Below, one piece after another: positions 17,038 to 26,309 of a DNA stretch of 64,000 nt (positions are counted from its first letter, which is position 1; each line of letters starts with the position of its first letter). Where the stretch lies: assembly GCA_017853575.1 (NCBI GenBank), contig JAFMJI010000001.1, positions 1 through 64,000 of the forward strand, written 5' to 3'. The notes under the pieces were generated by a model that saw only the letters and a program-made list of their open reading frames with translations, was not told the origin of the DNA and did not search any database. The translations under genes and the position numbers were made by a program. This stretch comes from Chitinophagaceae bacterium (GTDB lineage: Bacteria; Bacteroidota; Bacteroidia; Chitinophagales; Chitinophagaceae).

Positions 17038-18057
17038 ATGCAACCCATACCCATTCGAACAACAGTTGTTGGAAGCTACCCATTCCCAGGCTGGCTAGAA
17101 TTTTCAACCCAACATCTTTCTGCATTCGGTGCAGCAGATATTGAAGAAATGGCAAACGACGCGGTTGTTGCTGCCATTCATGATCAAATGCAAGCAGGCT
17201 TAGATGTGATTACAGATGGTGAACAAACAAGGTTTGATTTTAACCTTTCATTCTACGGATTTATTAAAGGCATAGAGCCAAATCATACAGAAACCAGAAA
17301 ATTTGGCCCACCTGCTCATGACCAAAGAGGAAAACATAGTATCGTAGATAAACTCACAGCCCCAAATGGATTAGGAGCTGTAAAAGAATTTGAAAGGTTA
17401 AAAAAACTCGCTCCAAATGGACCAACACTGAAATGCAGTTTGCCAGGACCTTATACTTTGAGCGGAAGATTGCTGCCAAATAAAGAATATAAAGACAGAT
17501 GGGCAATCACTTATGCCCTGATGCCAATCATTCAAAATGAACTAAAAGCACTCATTAAAGCTGGATGTACAGAAATTACATTAGATGAGCCCTCGATGAG
17601 CTGTTATGCATACAAAGAGGATACCAAAAATTTTGTAAAGATTTTTAATGAAACGGTTGCAGGACTTAAAGGAAAATGCAGACTATCCACTCATCTTTGT
17701 TTTGGTAACTTCAAAGGAAGACCGGTTGGGTTTAGAAGTCTTAAACCCATGCTTCCGGATTTTTTGGATATGGAAGTAGATGAAATTCACATTGAAATGG
17801 CCAACAGGGAATTTGCTGAAATTGAATTACTGGCTGCATTTGCTGAAAAGATGGACGTTTCGGTGGGAATCATTGATGTAAAAAATTATTATATAGAAAC
17901 CATAGAGGATATTAAGCAAAGAATTCAAAAATGTCTTTTGTTTGTTCCAAAAGAAAAATTATCAGTTGCTCCAGACTGTGGATTGAGTCAAACTGCAAGA
18001 TGGGCGGCAAAACAAAAGTTGATTAACATGGTTGAAGGAGCAAAACAAATGCGTTGA
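17038..18057 (+). CDS. MetE C-terminal-like zinc methyl/alkyltransferase
   Basis: 339 residues corresponding to only the C-terminal catalytic half of cobalamin-independent methionine synthase. The zinc ligands are intact: H219 and C221 (THLCFG), E253 (HIEM) and C314 (APDCGL). The folate-binding N-terminal half is absent. Proteins of this size include core-MetE, which takes methyl from a corrinoid, and the epoxyalkane:coenzyme M transferase type. Homocysteine methylation is therefore only one possibility. Its place among sugar-type enzymes suggests a different thiol or methyl substrate. Confidence 0.85.
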   Translation: MQPIPIRTTVVGSYPFPGWLEFSTQHLSAFGAADIEEMANDAVVAAIHDQMQAGLDVITDGEQTRFDFNLSFYGFIKGIEPNHTETRKFGPPAHDQRGKHSIVDKLTAPNGLGAVKEFERLKKLAPNGPTLKCSLPGPYTLSGRLLPNKEYKDRWAITYALMPIIQNELKALIKAGCTEITLDEPSMSCYAYKEDTKNFVKIFNETVAGLKGKCRLSTHLCFGNFKGRPVGFRSLKPMLPDFLDMEVDEIHIEMANREFAEIELLAAFAEKMDVSVGIIDVKNYYIETIEDIKQRIQKCLLFVPKEKLSVAPDCGLSQTARWAAKQKLINMVEGAKQMR

Positions 18058-18059
18058 AA

Positions 18060-18905
18060 ATGATTAAGGCATTTAAAAAAGACAATGAACTGCTTAAAGA
18101 CATCGCAGATGTTGATCCAAAAGATAAATATGTGCTTTTGTGGTGGTTGGGACAATCGGGGTATTTGATTCAATACAAGGGGAAAAGAATTTTAGTAGAC
18201 CCCTATCTATCAGACTCACTCACAGAAAAATACAAGGATACTGACAAGCCGCATGTTAGAATCAGCGAAAAAGTGATTGATCCGTCTAAATTGCCAACAA
18301 TCGACTTTATTACATCCAGTCATAATCATACAGATCACCTGGATGCATTCACCATCAATCCTATTTTGAAAAATTCTCTTCATTGCAAGATGATTATTCC
18401 TGAAGCGAATAGAGCATTTGTAGCTCAGAGACTAGGTATAGATCCTTCAATACCCATTGGACTTAATGCAGGAGAGCACTTCAGCATAGAGGATATTGAA
18501 TTTCATGCAATACCTGCAGCACATAATACACTTGAAAAAAACACCAAAGGAGAATATCATTACCTTGGTTATATTATTCGCTTAGGAAATTTCGTGATTT
18601 ATCACTCTGGAGATACACTATATTACGAGGGAATGGAAGAGTGGATCAACCAGTTTAATCCAACTATTGCATTGCTCCCTATCAACGGAAATGATCCAGC
18701 CAGGAAAGTTGCAGGAAATTTAAATGCTGAAGAAGCTGTGAAATTATCTAAACAGTGCAATTTTCAAATTGTAATTCCTTGCCACTATGATCTTTTTGAA
18801 TTCAATACCGCAGATGTCAATGAATTTATTCAGGCAGCAAAAAAAATAGAACAACGATTCTGTATACTTGAATTGGGAGGAAAATTTTCTTCTTGTGAAG
18901 TTTAA
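18060..18905 (+). CDS. UlaG-like metallo-beta-lactamase-fold hydrolase
   Basis: 281 residues from the ATG at 18060, two bases after the MetE-like stop; a TTG at 18054 is the alternative. The metal motif H88-N-H90-T-D92-H93 is complete, and later ligands lie in HSGD and PCHYD. Relatives include L-ascorbate-6-phosphate lactonase (UlaG) and other lactone or phosphodiester hydrolases. As last gene of the operon, opening of a sugar lactone is a plausible role, but this is inference. The stop overlaps that of aroC by four bases. Confidence 0.85.
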   Translation: MIKAFKKDNELLKDIADVDPKDKYVLLWWLGQSGYLIQYKGKRILVDPYLSDSLTEKYKDTDKPHVRISEKVIDPSKLPTIDFITSSHNHTDHLDAFTINPILKNSLHCKMIIPEANRAFVAQRLGIDPSIPIGLNAGEHFSIEDIEFHAIPAAHNTLEKNTKGEYHYLGYIIRLGNFVIYHSGDTLYYEGMEEWINQFNPTIALLPINGNDPARKVAGNLNAEEAVKLSKQCNFQIVIPCHYDLFEFNTADVNEFIQAAKKIEQRFCILELGGKFSSCEV

Positions 18906-19894
18906 AATACCCGCTTAACCAACTGCTCTCTCAACATTAAATCTACCAATACCATTGCGGTAACTGCCTCCAATACTGGTGGAACACGGAGGGCGATACA
19001 CAAATCATGACGACCTCTTACTGCAAAAGACTCGACTTGATTTGTATCCCAGTTAAGTGTTTGTTGTTCTTGTGGCGTTGAAGATGTTGGTTTGATTGCA
19101 ACTCTAAATACCAAATCATTGCTGTTTGTTATGCCGCCAACAATACCACCAGCATGGTTTGTAGAAGTTTTACCATTGATATCGACGATGGCGTCATTGT
19201 GAATAGACCCAAACATACTTGATGCGGCAAAGCCAGTTCCAAATTCAATTCCACGCACTGCAGGTATCGCAAAAACTGCATGAGAAAGCAATGATTCTAC
19301 TGAATCAAAGAATGGCTCACCCAATCCAATTGGAAGTTCATTCACCTTACACTCAACAATTCCGCCAACTGAATCTTTTGCATCAATCCCCTTTTGTAAT
19401 CCCTTTTCCAAATCCGCTTCTCCTGCAATTGAAATGACATCAGCAGATACAGTAATATTTTTTAAAATCTTTTTAGCAACTACACCTACTGCAACCAGGC
19501 AAAGTGTCAATCGTCCACTGAAATGTCCACCACCTCTAAAATCTTCAAATCCTCCATATTTTTTATGTGCTACAAAATCAGCATGTCCGGGTCTCGGCAC
19601 TGATCGCTGTTTTTCGTAGTCACCAGATCTGGTATTTTTATTTTCAAACAAGATGGTCAGAGGGGCACCAGTTGTTTTGCCATTGAATAAACCACTTTTG
19701 AATATAGGTAAATCATCCTCCTGTCGTGGAGTAGTTCCTTTTTGGGTTCCGCCTTTTCTGCGTTCAGTATCTTTTATGAAATCGTCTACTACAAGTGGCA
19801 TGCCTGCTGGACATCCATCAATCACCACACCTACGCTTTCACCATGTGATTCTCCAAAAATGCTGACTGAAAAAAGCTTTCCAAAATGATTCAT
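18902..19894 (-). CDS. aroC: Chorismate synthase
   Basis: 330 residues; it converts EPSP to chorismate using reduced FMN. The start FGKLFSVSIFGESHGESVG and PRPGHADF are typical. In place of the common RSSARET block it has GGHFSGRLT, the pattern of the shorter bacterial subgroup, which agrees with its length (usually 350-400). It is the last of the seven-gene Phe/Tyr operon, nine bases after aroA. The stop is shared with the convergent metallohydrolase gene. Confidence 0.95.
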   Translation of the reverse strand: MNHFGKLFSVSIFGESHGESVGVVIDGCPAGMPLVVDDFIKDTERRKGGTQKGTTPRQEDDLPIFKSGLFNGKTTGAPLTILFENKNTRSGDYEKQRSVPRPGHADFVAHKKYGGFEDFRGGGHFSGRLTLCLVAVGVVAKKILKNITVSADVISIAGEADLEKGLQKGIDAKDSVGGIVECKVNELPIGLGEPFFDSVESLLSHAVFAIPAVRGIEFGTGFAASSMFGSIHNDAIVDINGKTSTNHAGGIVGGITNSNDLVFRVAIKPTSSTPQEQQTLNWDTNQVESFAVRGRHDLCIALRVPPVLEAVTAMVLVDLMLREQLVKRVF

Positions 19895-19903
19895 ATGTTA
19901 AAA

Positions 19904-21181
19904 TTAATGCTCTATCACAATATGAGCTCCCAAGGTTTGTAAATCGTTATAAAATGCCGGATATGACTTATTAATGGCCTCAGCATTTTCGATCTTTACA
20001 GGTCCATCGGCCTTCAAAGCAGCAACAGCAGCAGCCATTGCAATTCTATGATCGTGATGCGAATGAACATGAGCGGCTTTCAAGCTGCTTCCGCCACGAA
20101 CAATCATCCAATCATCATCCAAATCAATGTTTACACCCAAACTTCCAAAAGTGTCTTGCAGTGTCAATGCTCGATTGCTTTCTTTGTGTGTGAGTCGTTT
20201 AGCACCTTTTATGCGGGTAATGCCTTTGCAATATGCCGCAAGTGAAACCAGAGGAGGGAATAAGTCCGGACACTCAGTTGCATCAAATTCAAAAGCATGT
20301 AATTCTGAGGGCGTAATGATATAAGTTCCATGCTGATATTTTATGATTGCCCCTGCATCGTCGATAGCCTCTAAAATTTTTTTATCTGCCTGAACGGAAT
20401 CATTTCTCATTCCGGTAATGCTGATTTCATTTGCAATCGCTCCAGAAACAAACAAAAATGCTGCTCCACTCCAATCTCCCTCAATGGTGTAAACTACATC
20501 ACGCTTATTTTGATCAGAACTGTTATTGTCAAAATAAAAATTTTCATAATTGTTATTAATGGGCGATTTCATGCCAAAGGCTTCAATCACTTTTAAGGTC
20601 ATATCAATGTATGGCTTGCTCTTAAGATCCTTTACAATTATCGTTACGTGCTGAGGATTAGAAGCCGAATAGGCCATGAGAAGCCCTGTCAAGAATTGTG
20701 AACTCAAACTTCCGTCTACCGTTATATTTGACGGCTTGAGTAGACCCTGTATTTGAAGAGGAAGTTTCCCATTATTTGATGAAATACCAATACCCAACTG
20801 AGGAAATATCTCATCGAAAAAATTCATTGGCCGATTTACCAAAGAACCAATGCCTGAGATCGTTAATGTTCTTGAACTCAATGCAGCAATGGGGGTAAAC
20901 ATGCGAATGCCTAATCCACTTTCACCGCAATTGATCTCATCGTATTTTGGGTTTACGCCATTGCTTAGAATAGTGAGTTCATCTTTCTGGTCATTGACTG
21001 TAGCGCCCAACTTTGATATTACGCCTAGTGCAGCTGCATCGTCATTGCTCCTACCCGGATCTTTGATCGTGGTTGTTCCTTGATGCAAAAGCGCAGCAGC
21101 ACAAGCACGCTGCATATCACTTTTGGAGCGCGGTGCTTTTACACTACCTGCAATACTGGATGGATGAACAACTGCAATCAT
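19904..21181 (-). CDS. aroA: 5-enolpyruvylshikimate-3-phosphate synthase
   Basis: 425 residues; it joins shikimate-3-phosphate and PEP. The N-terminal substrate loop is PRSKSDMQRA (residues 17-26) and the central GESGLGIRMFTPIAA replaces the usual GNAGT block. The C-terminal ECPDLFPPLVSLAA and HDHRIAMAAAVAAL motifs are conserved. The divergent N-terminal loops are common in Bacteroidota and may affect inhibitor sensitivity. Its start overlaps the end of aroB by four bases. Confidence 0.94.
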   Translation of the reverse strand: MIAVVHPSSIAGSVKAPRSKSDMQRACAAALLHQGTTTIKDPGRSNDDAAALGVISKLGATVNDQKDELTILSNGVNPKYDEINCGESGLGIRMFTPIAALSSRTLTISGIGSLVNRPMNFFDEIFPQLGIGISSNNGKLPLQIQGLLKPSNITVDGSLSSQFLTGLLMAYSASNPQHVTIIVKDLKSKPYIDMTLKVIEAFGMKSPINNNYENFYFDNNSSDQNKRDVVYTIEGDWSGAAFLFVSGAIANEISITGMRNDSVQADKKILEAIDDAGAIIKYQHGTYIITPSELHAFEFDATECPDLFPPLVSLAAYCKGITRIKGAKRLTHKESNRALTLQDTFGSLGVNIDLDDDWMIVRGGSSLKAAHVHSHHDHRIAMAAAVAALKADGPVKIENAEAINKSYPAFYNDLQTLGAHIVIEH

Positions 21182-22233
21182 TTACCTACCTTATTTAGAT
21201 TTGAATATGTTGACACATATTTTTCAAGTTTATCCAGTTTTATCGGGTGTATAACTCCTTTGCCAATTTTTTCCAATAGCACAAAATTCATTTTATCGCT
21301 CACCCTCTTTTTGTCCATCGTTAATATATTAAAAACACGTTCAGCATCAAACGATGCAATGGTGGGCAATTTATACTGAGATAGAACTTGGATTATTTCT
21401 ACAGACTTTTTTAGTCCAAGCATTTGTTCTGATAACCATGCAGCAAATACCATACCCAAAGCAACTGCTTGTCCATGGGTAAGCTCGTATTGTGTTTCTA
21501 ATGCATGCCCCAGTGTATGGCCGAAGTTTAATAACTTTCGATCACCTTTCTCAAACTCATCTTTTTTTACAACAGATGATTTCAACAACACATTTTTTTC
21601 AATGATGGAAGTGAGCAGTTTTTTGTCTTTCTTGATAGATTGAAGGCTGTTATTTAACAACAACTTGAAAGAAGAATGATCTAAAATACAAGCATGTTTA
21701 ATGATTTCAGCGAAACCATTAGACCATTCGATATCTGGCAACGTTTTCAAAAAACTGTAATCATACAACAAAAAAGATGGCTGACGTATACTTCCAACCA
21801 AATTCTTATACGCACCAACGTCAACTCCATTCTTTCCACCAATGGATGCATCAACCATAGCAAGCAGAGATGTTGGCACAAATCCAAATCGAATACCTCT
21901 CATGTATATGGAAGCAACGTATCCTGTTAGATCAGTCACCACACCTCCCCCAACACCAATCAAGGTTGTAGAGCGATCGGCTTCAAAACCAATCAACTGT
22001 TCAATGATTGCATCAGCAGTGAGTTGTATTTTAAATGCTTCGCCAGGCTTTAATGTGATTACATTCCAATTGCGAAATTTTGATCTATGGAGAGAAAAAA
22101 TATTTTCATCAGTGATGATAACTGCATTTTTCTTATCAACCAATTTGGAAAGATGGTTGAAAGTGCCATCTAAATAAACATCTACCGATGTATTTGAAAA
22201 TTGTTGTTTGATTTTTCTCATTGAATCAATCAT
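21178..22233 (-). CDS. aroB: 3-dehydroquinate synthase
   Basis: 351 residues; it cyclises DAHP to 3-dehydroquinate with NAD and a divalent metal. It shows the NAD motif GGGVVTDLTGYVAS, the PTSLLAMVDASIGGK block, and the metal ligands in NGFAEIIKHACI and NFGHTLGHALE. It is the fifth gene of the operon, overlapping the DAHP synthase gene by eight bases and aroA by four, so translation is probably coupled. Confidence 0.95.
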   Translation of the reverse strand: MIDSMRKIKQQFSNTSVDVYLDGTFNHLSKLVDKKNAVIITDENIFSLHRSKFRNWNVITLKPGEAFKIQLTADAIIEQLIGFEADRSTTLIGVGGGVVTDLTGYVASIYMRGIRFGFVPTSLLAMVDASIGGKNGVDVGAYKNLVGSIRQPSFLLYDYSFLKTLPDIEWSNGFAEIIKHACILDHSSFKLLLNNSLQSIKKDKKLLTSIIEKNVLLKSSVVKKDEFEKGDRKLLNFGHTLGHALETQYELTHGQAVALGMVFAAWLSEQMLGLKKSVEIIQVLSQYKLPTIASFDAERVFNILTMDKKRVSDKMNFVLLEKIGKGVIHPIKLDKLEKYVSTYSNLNKVGK

Positions 22234-23314
22234 TCATGATTTTATTCTGCCTATTGATGCTTTCCATATGAATGGCATCCATATATTTCACAACAAATTC
22301 ATCACTCAACCCAAGCTTGGATCCTTTTTTAGTTGCTTTTTCAAGTATTTCATTCCAACGTGAGGTTTGAAGAATCGTCACATTGTTGTTCTTTTTGTAT
22401 TCACCAATTTTTTCGGCAATATTCATTCTCTGGCCAATCAATTGCATCAGCTCGTCATCGATATGATTGATTTGTTCACGCAGTTTATCGAGTGCAGCAT
22501 GAAAAGAAGGTGAAGGCACATCTTCTTTTCTCCAAATAATATTATCCAACATTTCAGCCAATACTTCTGGCGTAATCTGTTGTTTTGCATCACTCCATGC
22601 ATTGTCAGGATCAATATGACTTTCAATCATCAACCCATCAAACTCAAGATCAATGGCTTTTTGAGCAGTAGACTGAAGAATATCTCTTCTTCCACAAATA
22701 TGTGATGGATCATTGATGATAGGGAGCTCGGGTAAACGGCGTTTCATTTCAATTGCCAAATGCCACATCGGAGCATTTCTGAATTCTGTATTTCCATATG
22801 CAGAGAATCCGCGGTGAATCAATCCTACTTGTTTGATGCCAGCTCTTGATATTCTTTCTACTGCACCTTGCCACAATTCAAGATCGGGATTGATAGGATT
22901 TTTAATCAACACAGGAACATTCACTCCTCTCAGTGCGTCTGCTACTTCCTGCACACTGAACGGATTCACAGTGGTTCTTGCACCAACCCAAAGCACATCA
23001 ACATCGAATGTCAAAGCATCTTCAACCTGTTTACCGGTAGCCACTTCCACCGTTGTTGGAAGTCCGGTTATTTTTTTTGCCTGTTGTAACCACGGAAGGC
23101 CCTTCGCTCCAATCCCCTCAAACATTCCAGGCTTTGTTCTTGGTTTCCAAATACCAGCACGAAGCATATCAACTTTACCTGTATTTGCCAAACGCTGTGC
23201 AGTTGCCAAGACTTGCTCTTCGGTTTCTGCACTGCATGGACCTGAAATGATTAGTGGGCGCTTGTTCCAAGCTGCCTGAACGATTGACTGATGTGTTTGC
23301 TGACTCGTTTCCAT
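22226..23314 (-). CDS. Bifunctional DAHP synthase / chorismate mutase
   Basis: 362 residues. Residues 1 to about 265 form a KDOPS-type (AroA-I-beta) DAHP synthase with IISGPCSAET, GIWKPRTKPG, RGFSAYGN and DPSHICGRRD. Residues from about 275 form an AroQ chorismate mutase (LDKLREQINHIDDEL, NVTILQTSRW). C-terminal fusion of the mutase is known in Bacteroidota such as Prevotella, where it gives prephenate feedback. It therefore catalyses both the first step of the shikimate pathway and the step towards Phe/Tyr. Confidence 0.94.
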   Translation of the reverse strand: METSQQTHQSIVQAAWNKRPLIISGPCSAETEEQVLATAQRLANTGKVDMLRAGIWKPRTKPGMFEGIGAKGLPWLQQAKKITGLPTTVEVATGKQVEDALTFDVDVLWVGARTTVNPFSVQEVADALRGVNVPVLIKNPINPDLELWQGAVERISRAGIKQVGLIHRGFSAYGNTEFRNAPMWHLAIEMKRRLPELPIINDPSHICGRRDILQSTAQKAIDLEFDGLMIESHIDPDNAWSDAKQQITPEVLAEMLDNIIWRKEDVPSPSFHAALDKLREQINHIDDELMQLIGQRMNIAEKIGEYKKNNNVTILQTSRWNEILEKATKKGSKLGLSDEFVVKYMDAIHMESINRQNKIMND

Positions 23315-23349
23315 TGTATAAAATTAATAATTTAAAAGTGGTTTATATT

Positions 23350-24195
23350 TTATTGTATGATCCTACGAATTTGATTTGCATGTGAAATCAACTCCCTCAA
23401 GTATTCCCAATTATCTTTTTCTAAACAGGATTTAAACTTTCGCAGTTGACTGATATGTTCATTCAGCACATCAAGAACGTTCTCCTTGTTTTGCATCAAT
23501 ATTGGCGTCCACATATCCGGGTTGCTTTTAGCTAAACGAACAGTGCTTTCAAAACCTGCGCTCGCCATTTCAAAAATGGCATTGTCCTCCCGCTCTTTTT
23601 CTAATACAGTATTTGCAAGAGCGAATGATGTGATGTGAGAAATATGGCTCACATAAGCTGCATGCAGGTCGTGATCAACTGCATTCATTTCAAGGATGCG
23701 CATATTCAATATGTCATACATTTTTTTTACAAACGCCAAAACATCAGGATCAGATTTTTCAGTATCGCAGAGAATAACTGCCTTGTTTTCAAATGCCCCT
23801 TCAACTGCTGCAGAGGGACCGCTGTATTCAGTACCCCACATAGGATGGGTTGCGATAAATCGACCTCGATGTGGATGGTTATCAACTGCATCAGACAATG
23901 TGCTCTTGGTAGAACCCATATCCATAACTATCTGGTCTTTCACCTTATCCAATATTCCTGGCAATAAACCAACCAGTATATTCATAGGAACCGTCAGCAC
24001 AATCATATCTGCAGTTTCTACAGCCTCGTCAAGACTCAAAATTTCATCAACCAAATGAAGTGATATAGCCTGTTCAGCATGGCTGACATTGCTTTCTACT
24101 CCAATGATTTTTTCTGCAATCCCTTTTCGGCGGCATTGTAAGGCAAGGGATCCCCCTATCAAACCAACTCCTACTATTGCAATTTTATTTATCAT
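23350..24195 (-). CDS. tyrA: Prephenate dehydrogenase
   Basis: 281 residues; it oxidatively decarboxylates prephenate to 4-hydroxyphenylpyruvate for tyrosine. The Rossmann motif GVGLIGGSLAL is at residues 9-19. MGSTKS, THPMWGTEYSG and the AYVSHISHI helix are characteristic; the catalytic histidine lies in the last. No ACT or chorismate-mutase domain is fused. It overlaps the aminotransferase gene by four bases and is 35 bases from the DAHP synthase gene, the widest gap inside the operon. Confidence 0.94.
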   Translation of the reverse strand: MINKIAIVGVGLIGGSLALQCRRKGIAEKIIGVESNVSHAEQAISLHLVDEILSLDEAVETADMIVLTVPMNILVGLLPGILDKVKDQIVMDMGSTKSTLSDAVDNHPHRGRFIATHPMWGTEYSGPSAAVEGAFENKAVILCDTEKSDPDVLAFVKKMYDILNMRILEMNAVDHDLHAAYVSHISHITSFALANTVLEKEREDNAIFEMASAGFESTVRLAKSNPDMWTPILMQNKENVLDVLNEHISQLRKFKSCLEKDNWEYLRELISHANQIRRIIQ

Positions 24196-25385
24196 TTTAC
24201 ATTACTTGTTAAAGAGGTCTGTTTAATTCTTTCAATTGCTTCTTGCAACACTTCCTTTTTACTGCACAAACTAACTCGAATAAATTTTTCACCTGCAGAT
24301 CCGAATATCCCTCCAGGAGTGATGAAAACTTTGGCTTTACCTAAAATATCATCACTTATTTCAAATCCATTTGAGTATGTTGATGGAATTTTCGCCCATA
24401 CAAACATTCCTACCTGTTCTTTTGAATATTGGCATCCCAATAAATCAAGCAATTGATGTGCTTCGTTTTTTCTTGCTGCATATATTGCATTGACTTCATC
24501 ATGCCATTGCTCATCGAGAGAGAGTGCTTTCGCAGCAGCAAGCTGAACAGGCAAAAACATACCAGAATCCATATTGCTTTTGAATCGCATGATATTGTTG
24601 ATATGCTGTTGTGATGCAACAATCATTCCCACGCGCCAACCCGCCATATTATGGGACTTACTCAGAGAATTTAATTCAATGACAACTTCTTTTTGTTGAT
24701 CCAAAACAAATAAACTGCTAGGGTTATCATTTAAAATAAAACTGTATGGATTGTCATGTACGATGAGAATATCATTTGCTTTTGCAAATTCTATTACTTC
24801 TTTTAATAAAGTATTATCAGGCAACTGCCCAGTTGGCATATGGGGATAATTCAGGAAAAGCAATTTCACCTTCCCGCCATTCTGCTGATGGGAGGCTACA
24901 ATATTTTTAAGCTGGTTTACTTCCGGATGCCAATTGTTAGATTCCAGTAATTCATATGAAAGCACTTCACCACCTGAAAGTTTGACGGCAGAACTATATG
25001 TTGGATAACCGGGATTTGGCACCAAGGCTGCATCTCCTTTATCAAGATAGGTCATACAAATATGCATGATTCCCTCCTTGCTTCCAATCAAAGGGAGAAC
25101 TTCAGTTTCTGGATCTACAGTTATTTTGTACCAACTCTTGTACCAATCAGAGACTGCAGAACGCAAAATTGGAGATCCTTTGTATGATTGATAAGCGTGT
25201 GTATTTACTTTGCTCGCTTCCTGATGCAATACTTCTACAACAGATGGGTGTGGAGGAAGATCAGGACTTCCAATTCCAAGATTAATCACTTTGTGACCAG
25301 CTTTGTTCAATGCATCAATTTCTCTAAGCTTTGTAGCAAAGTAGTATTCACCTATACCATTTAAGCGACTAGAAACTTCCACCAT
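24192..25385 (-). CDS. Aminotransferase class I/II (probable aromatic)
   Basis: 397 residues of a fold-type I PLP aminotransferase. The PLP lysine is in LNSLSKSHNMAGWRVG, and NPGYPTYSSAV and LFLNYPHMPTGQ form the cofactor pocket. Position between pheA and tyrA makes it the likely enzyme that transaminates phenylpyruvate and hydroxyphenylpyruvate, though aspartate or DAP substrates are possible for this family. It is two bases from pheA. Confidence 0.9.
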   Translation of the reverse strand: MVEVSSRLNGIGEYYFATKLREIDALNKAGHKVINLGIGSPDLPPHPSVVEVLHQEASKVNTHAYQSYKGSPILRSAVSDWYKSWYKITVDPETEVLPLIGSKEGIMHICMTYLDKGDAALVPNPGYPTYSSAVKLSGGEVLSYELLESNNWHPEVNQLKNIVASHQQNGGKVKLLFLNYPHMPTGQLPDNTLLKEVIEFAKANDILIVHDNPYSFILNDNPSSLFVLDQQKEVVIELNSLSKSHNMAGWRVGMIVASQQHINNIMRFKSNMDSGMFLPVQLAAAKALSLDEQWHDEVNAIYAARKNEAHQLLDLLGCQYSKEQVGMFVWAKIPSTYSNGFEISDDILGKAKVFITPGGIFGSAGEKFIRVSLCSKKEVLQEAIERIKQTSLTSNVK

Positions 25386-25387
25386 TT

Positions 25388-26263
25388 TTATGAATTATAT
25401 TTTCCTTTTTTATAAACCCCCAATACACGGATATATTTTGTTGCACTTGCAATTTTTTTCTTCACTTGCTGAAAGTGATGAATATCATCAAATTCAAGAT
25501 CTGCATGAAAACCATAATTGAACTTGCTTCCGGCAATAGGAAAAGACTGAAGCTTGCTCAGATTGATCCCTTCCTTGGCGATGATCGTCAACACTTTTGC
25601 AAGACTTCCTTGTGAATGGTCTGTATGAAAATTAATCGATGCTTTATTGGCATTTGCCACTTCTACTTCATGCTGAGCGAGCACTAAAAACCTTGTATAG
25701 TTGTCTTTAACATCATGAATCCTTGGAGCAATCATATTTAAGTCAAATAATTCAGCAGCCAATTCACTTGCAATGGCAGCAATATGCTTGCTGTTTCGTT
25801 GATGTATATGTTTTGCACTGAGTGCAGTATCCTCTGTTTCAATCAGCTTCCATGAATATTTGTTTAGGAATCCTAGGCATTGCTGTAAAGCCATGGGATG
25901 AGAATGAACTTCTTTTATATCCTCCAACCTTACACCAGGATTAACCAATAAATTCTGATTGATTTGAAGATATACTTCACCCGCTACAAATAAATCTGAT
26001 TTTTGAAGCAGGTTGTAGTTTGGCATGATACTTCCAGCGATGGAATTTTCAATTGCCATCACACCACCTTGTGTATTTTTTTTATTGGATGCCTCTTTTA
26101 TCAAATCGACAAAAGTGGCACAAGGAAGAATTTCAACTTCGTTGCCATGAAATATCCTGGCTGCAACCTGATGGAAGCTACCCTCATAACCCTGTATCGC
26201 AACTGGCTTTACCACTCGCCCCTTGTTACTCGTCTCTGGTCCCTTTGTATTGATCCTTTTCAT
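25388..26263 (-). CDS. pheA: Prephenate dehydratase
   Basis: 291 residues; it makes phenylpyruvate from prephenate. The catalytic domain starts with VAIQGYEGSFHQVAA and contains the NYTRFLVL motif (TRF) near residue 186. A C-terminal ACT domain (about 203-285, with SQGSLAKVLTIIAKEGIN) should bind phenylalanine for feedback inhibition; its ESRP-type motif is altered to LQSFPI. There is no chorismate mutase here, since that is fused to the DAHP synthase. It is the first structural gene after the attenuator at 26275-26447. Confidence 0.94.
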   Translation of the reverse strand: MKRINTKGPETSNKGRVVKPVAIQGYEGSFHQVAARIFHGNEVEILPCATFVDLIKEASNKKNTQGGVMAIENSIAGSIMPNYNLLQKSDLFVAGEVYLQINQNLLVNPGVRLEDIKEVHSHPMALQQCLGFLNKYSWKLIETEDTALSAKHIHQRNSKHIAAIASELAAELFDLNMIAPRIHDVKDNYTRFLVLAQHEVEVANANKASINFHTDHSQGSLAKVLTIIAKEGINLSKLQSFPIAGSKFNYGFHADLEFDDIHHFQQVKKKIASATKYIRVLGVYKKGKYNS

Positions 26264-26274
26264 TTACACACATT

Positions 26275-26309
26275 AAAAAAAAAGATCCCGGTTGTTTACC
26301 GGGATCTTT
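26275..26309 (-). terminator. Attenuator terminator of the Phe/Tyr operon
   Basis: On the minus strand a perfect 12-bp stem (AAAGATCCCGGT / ACCGGGATCTTT, 26281-26309, loop AAACA) runs into nine consecutive Ts ending at 26275. This is a strong intrinsic terminator placed 11 bases before the pheA start. It therefore can only act on transcripts about to enter the operon. The competing antiterminator is described at 26298-26356. Confidence 0.93.
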
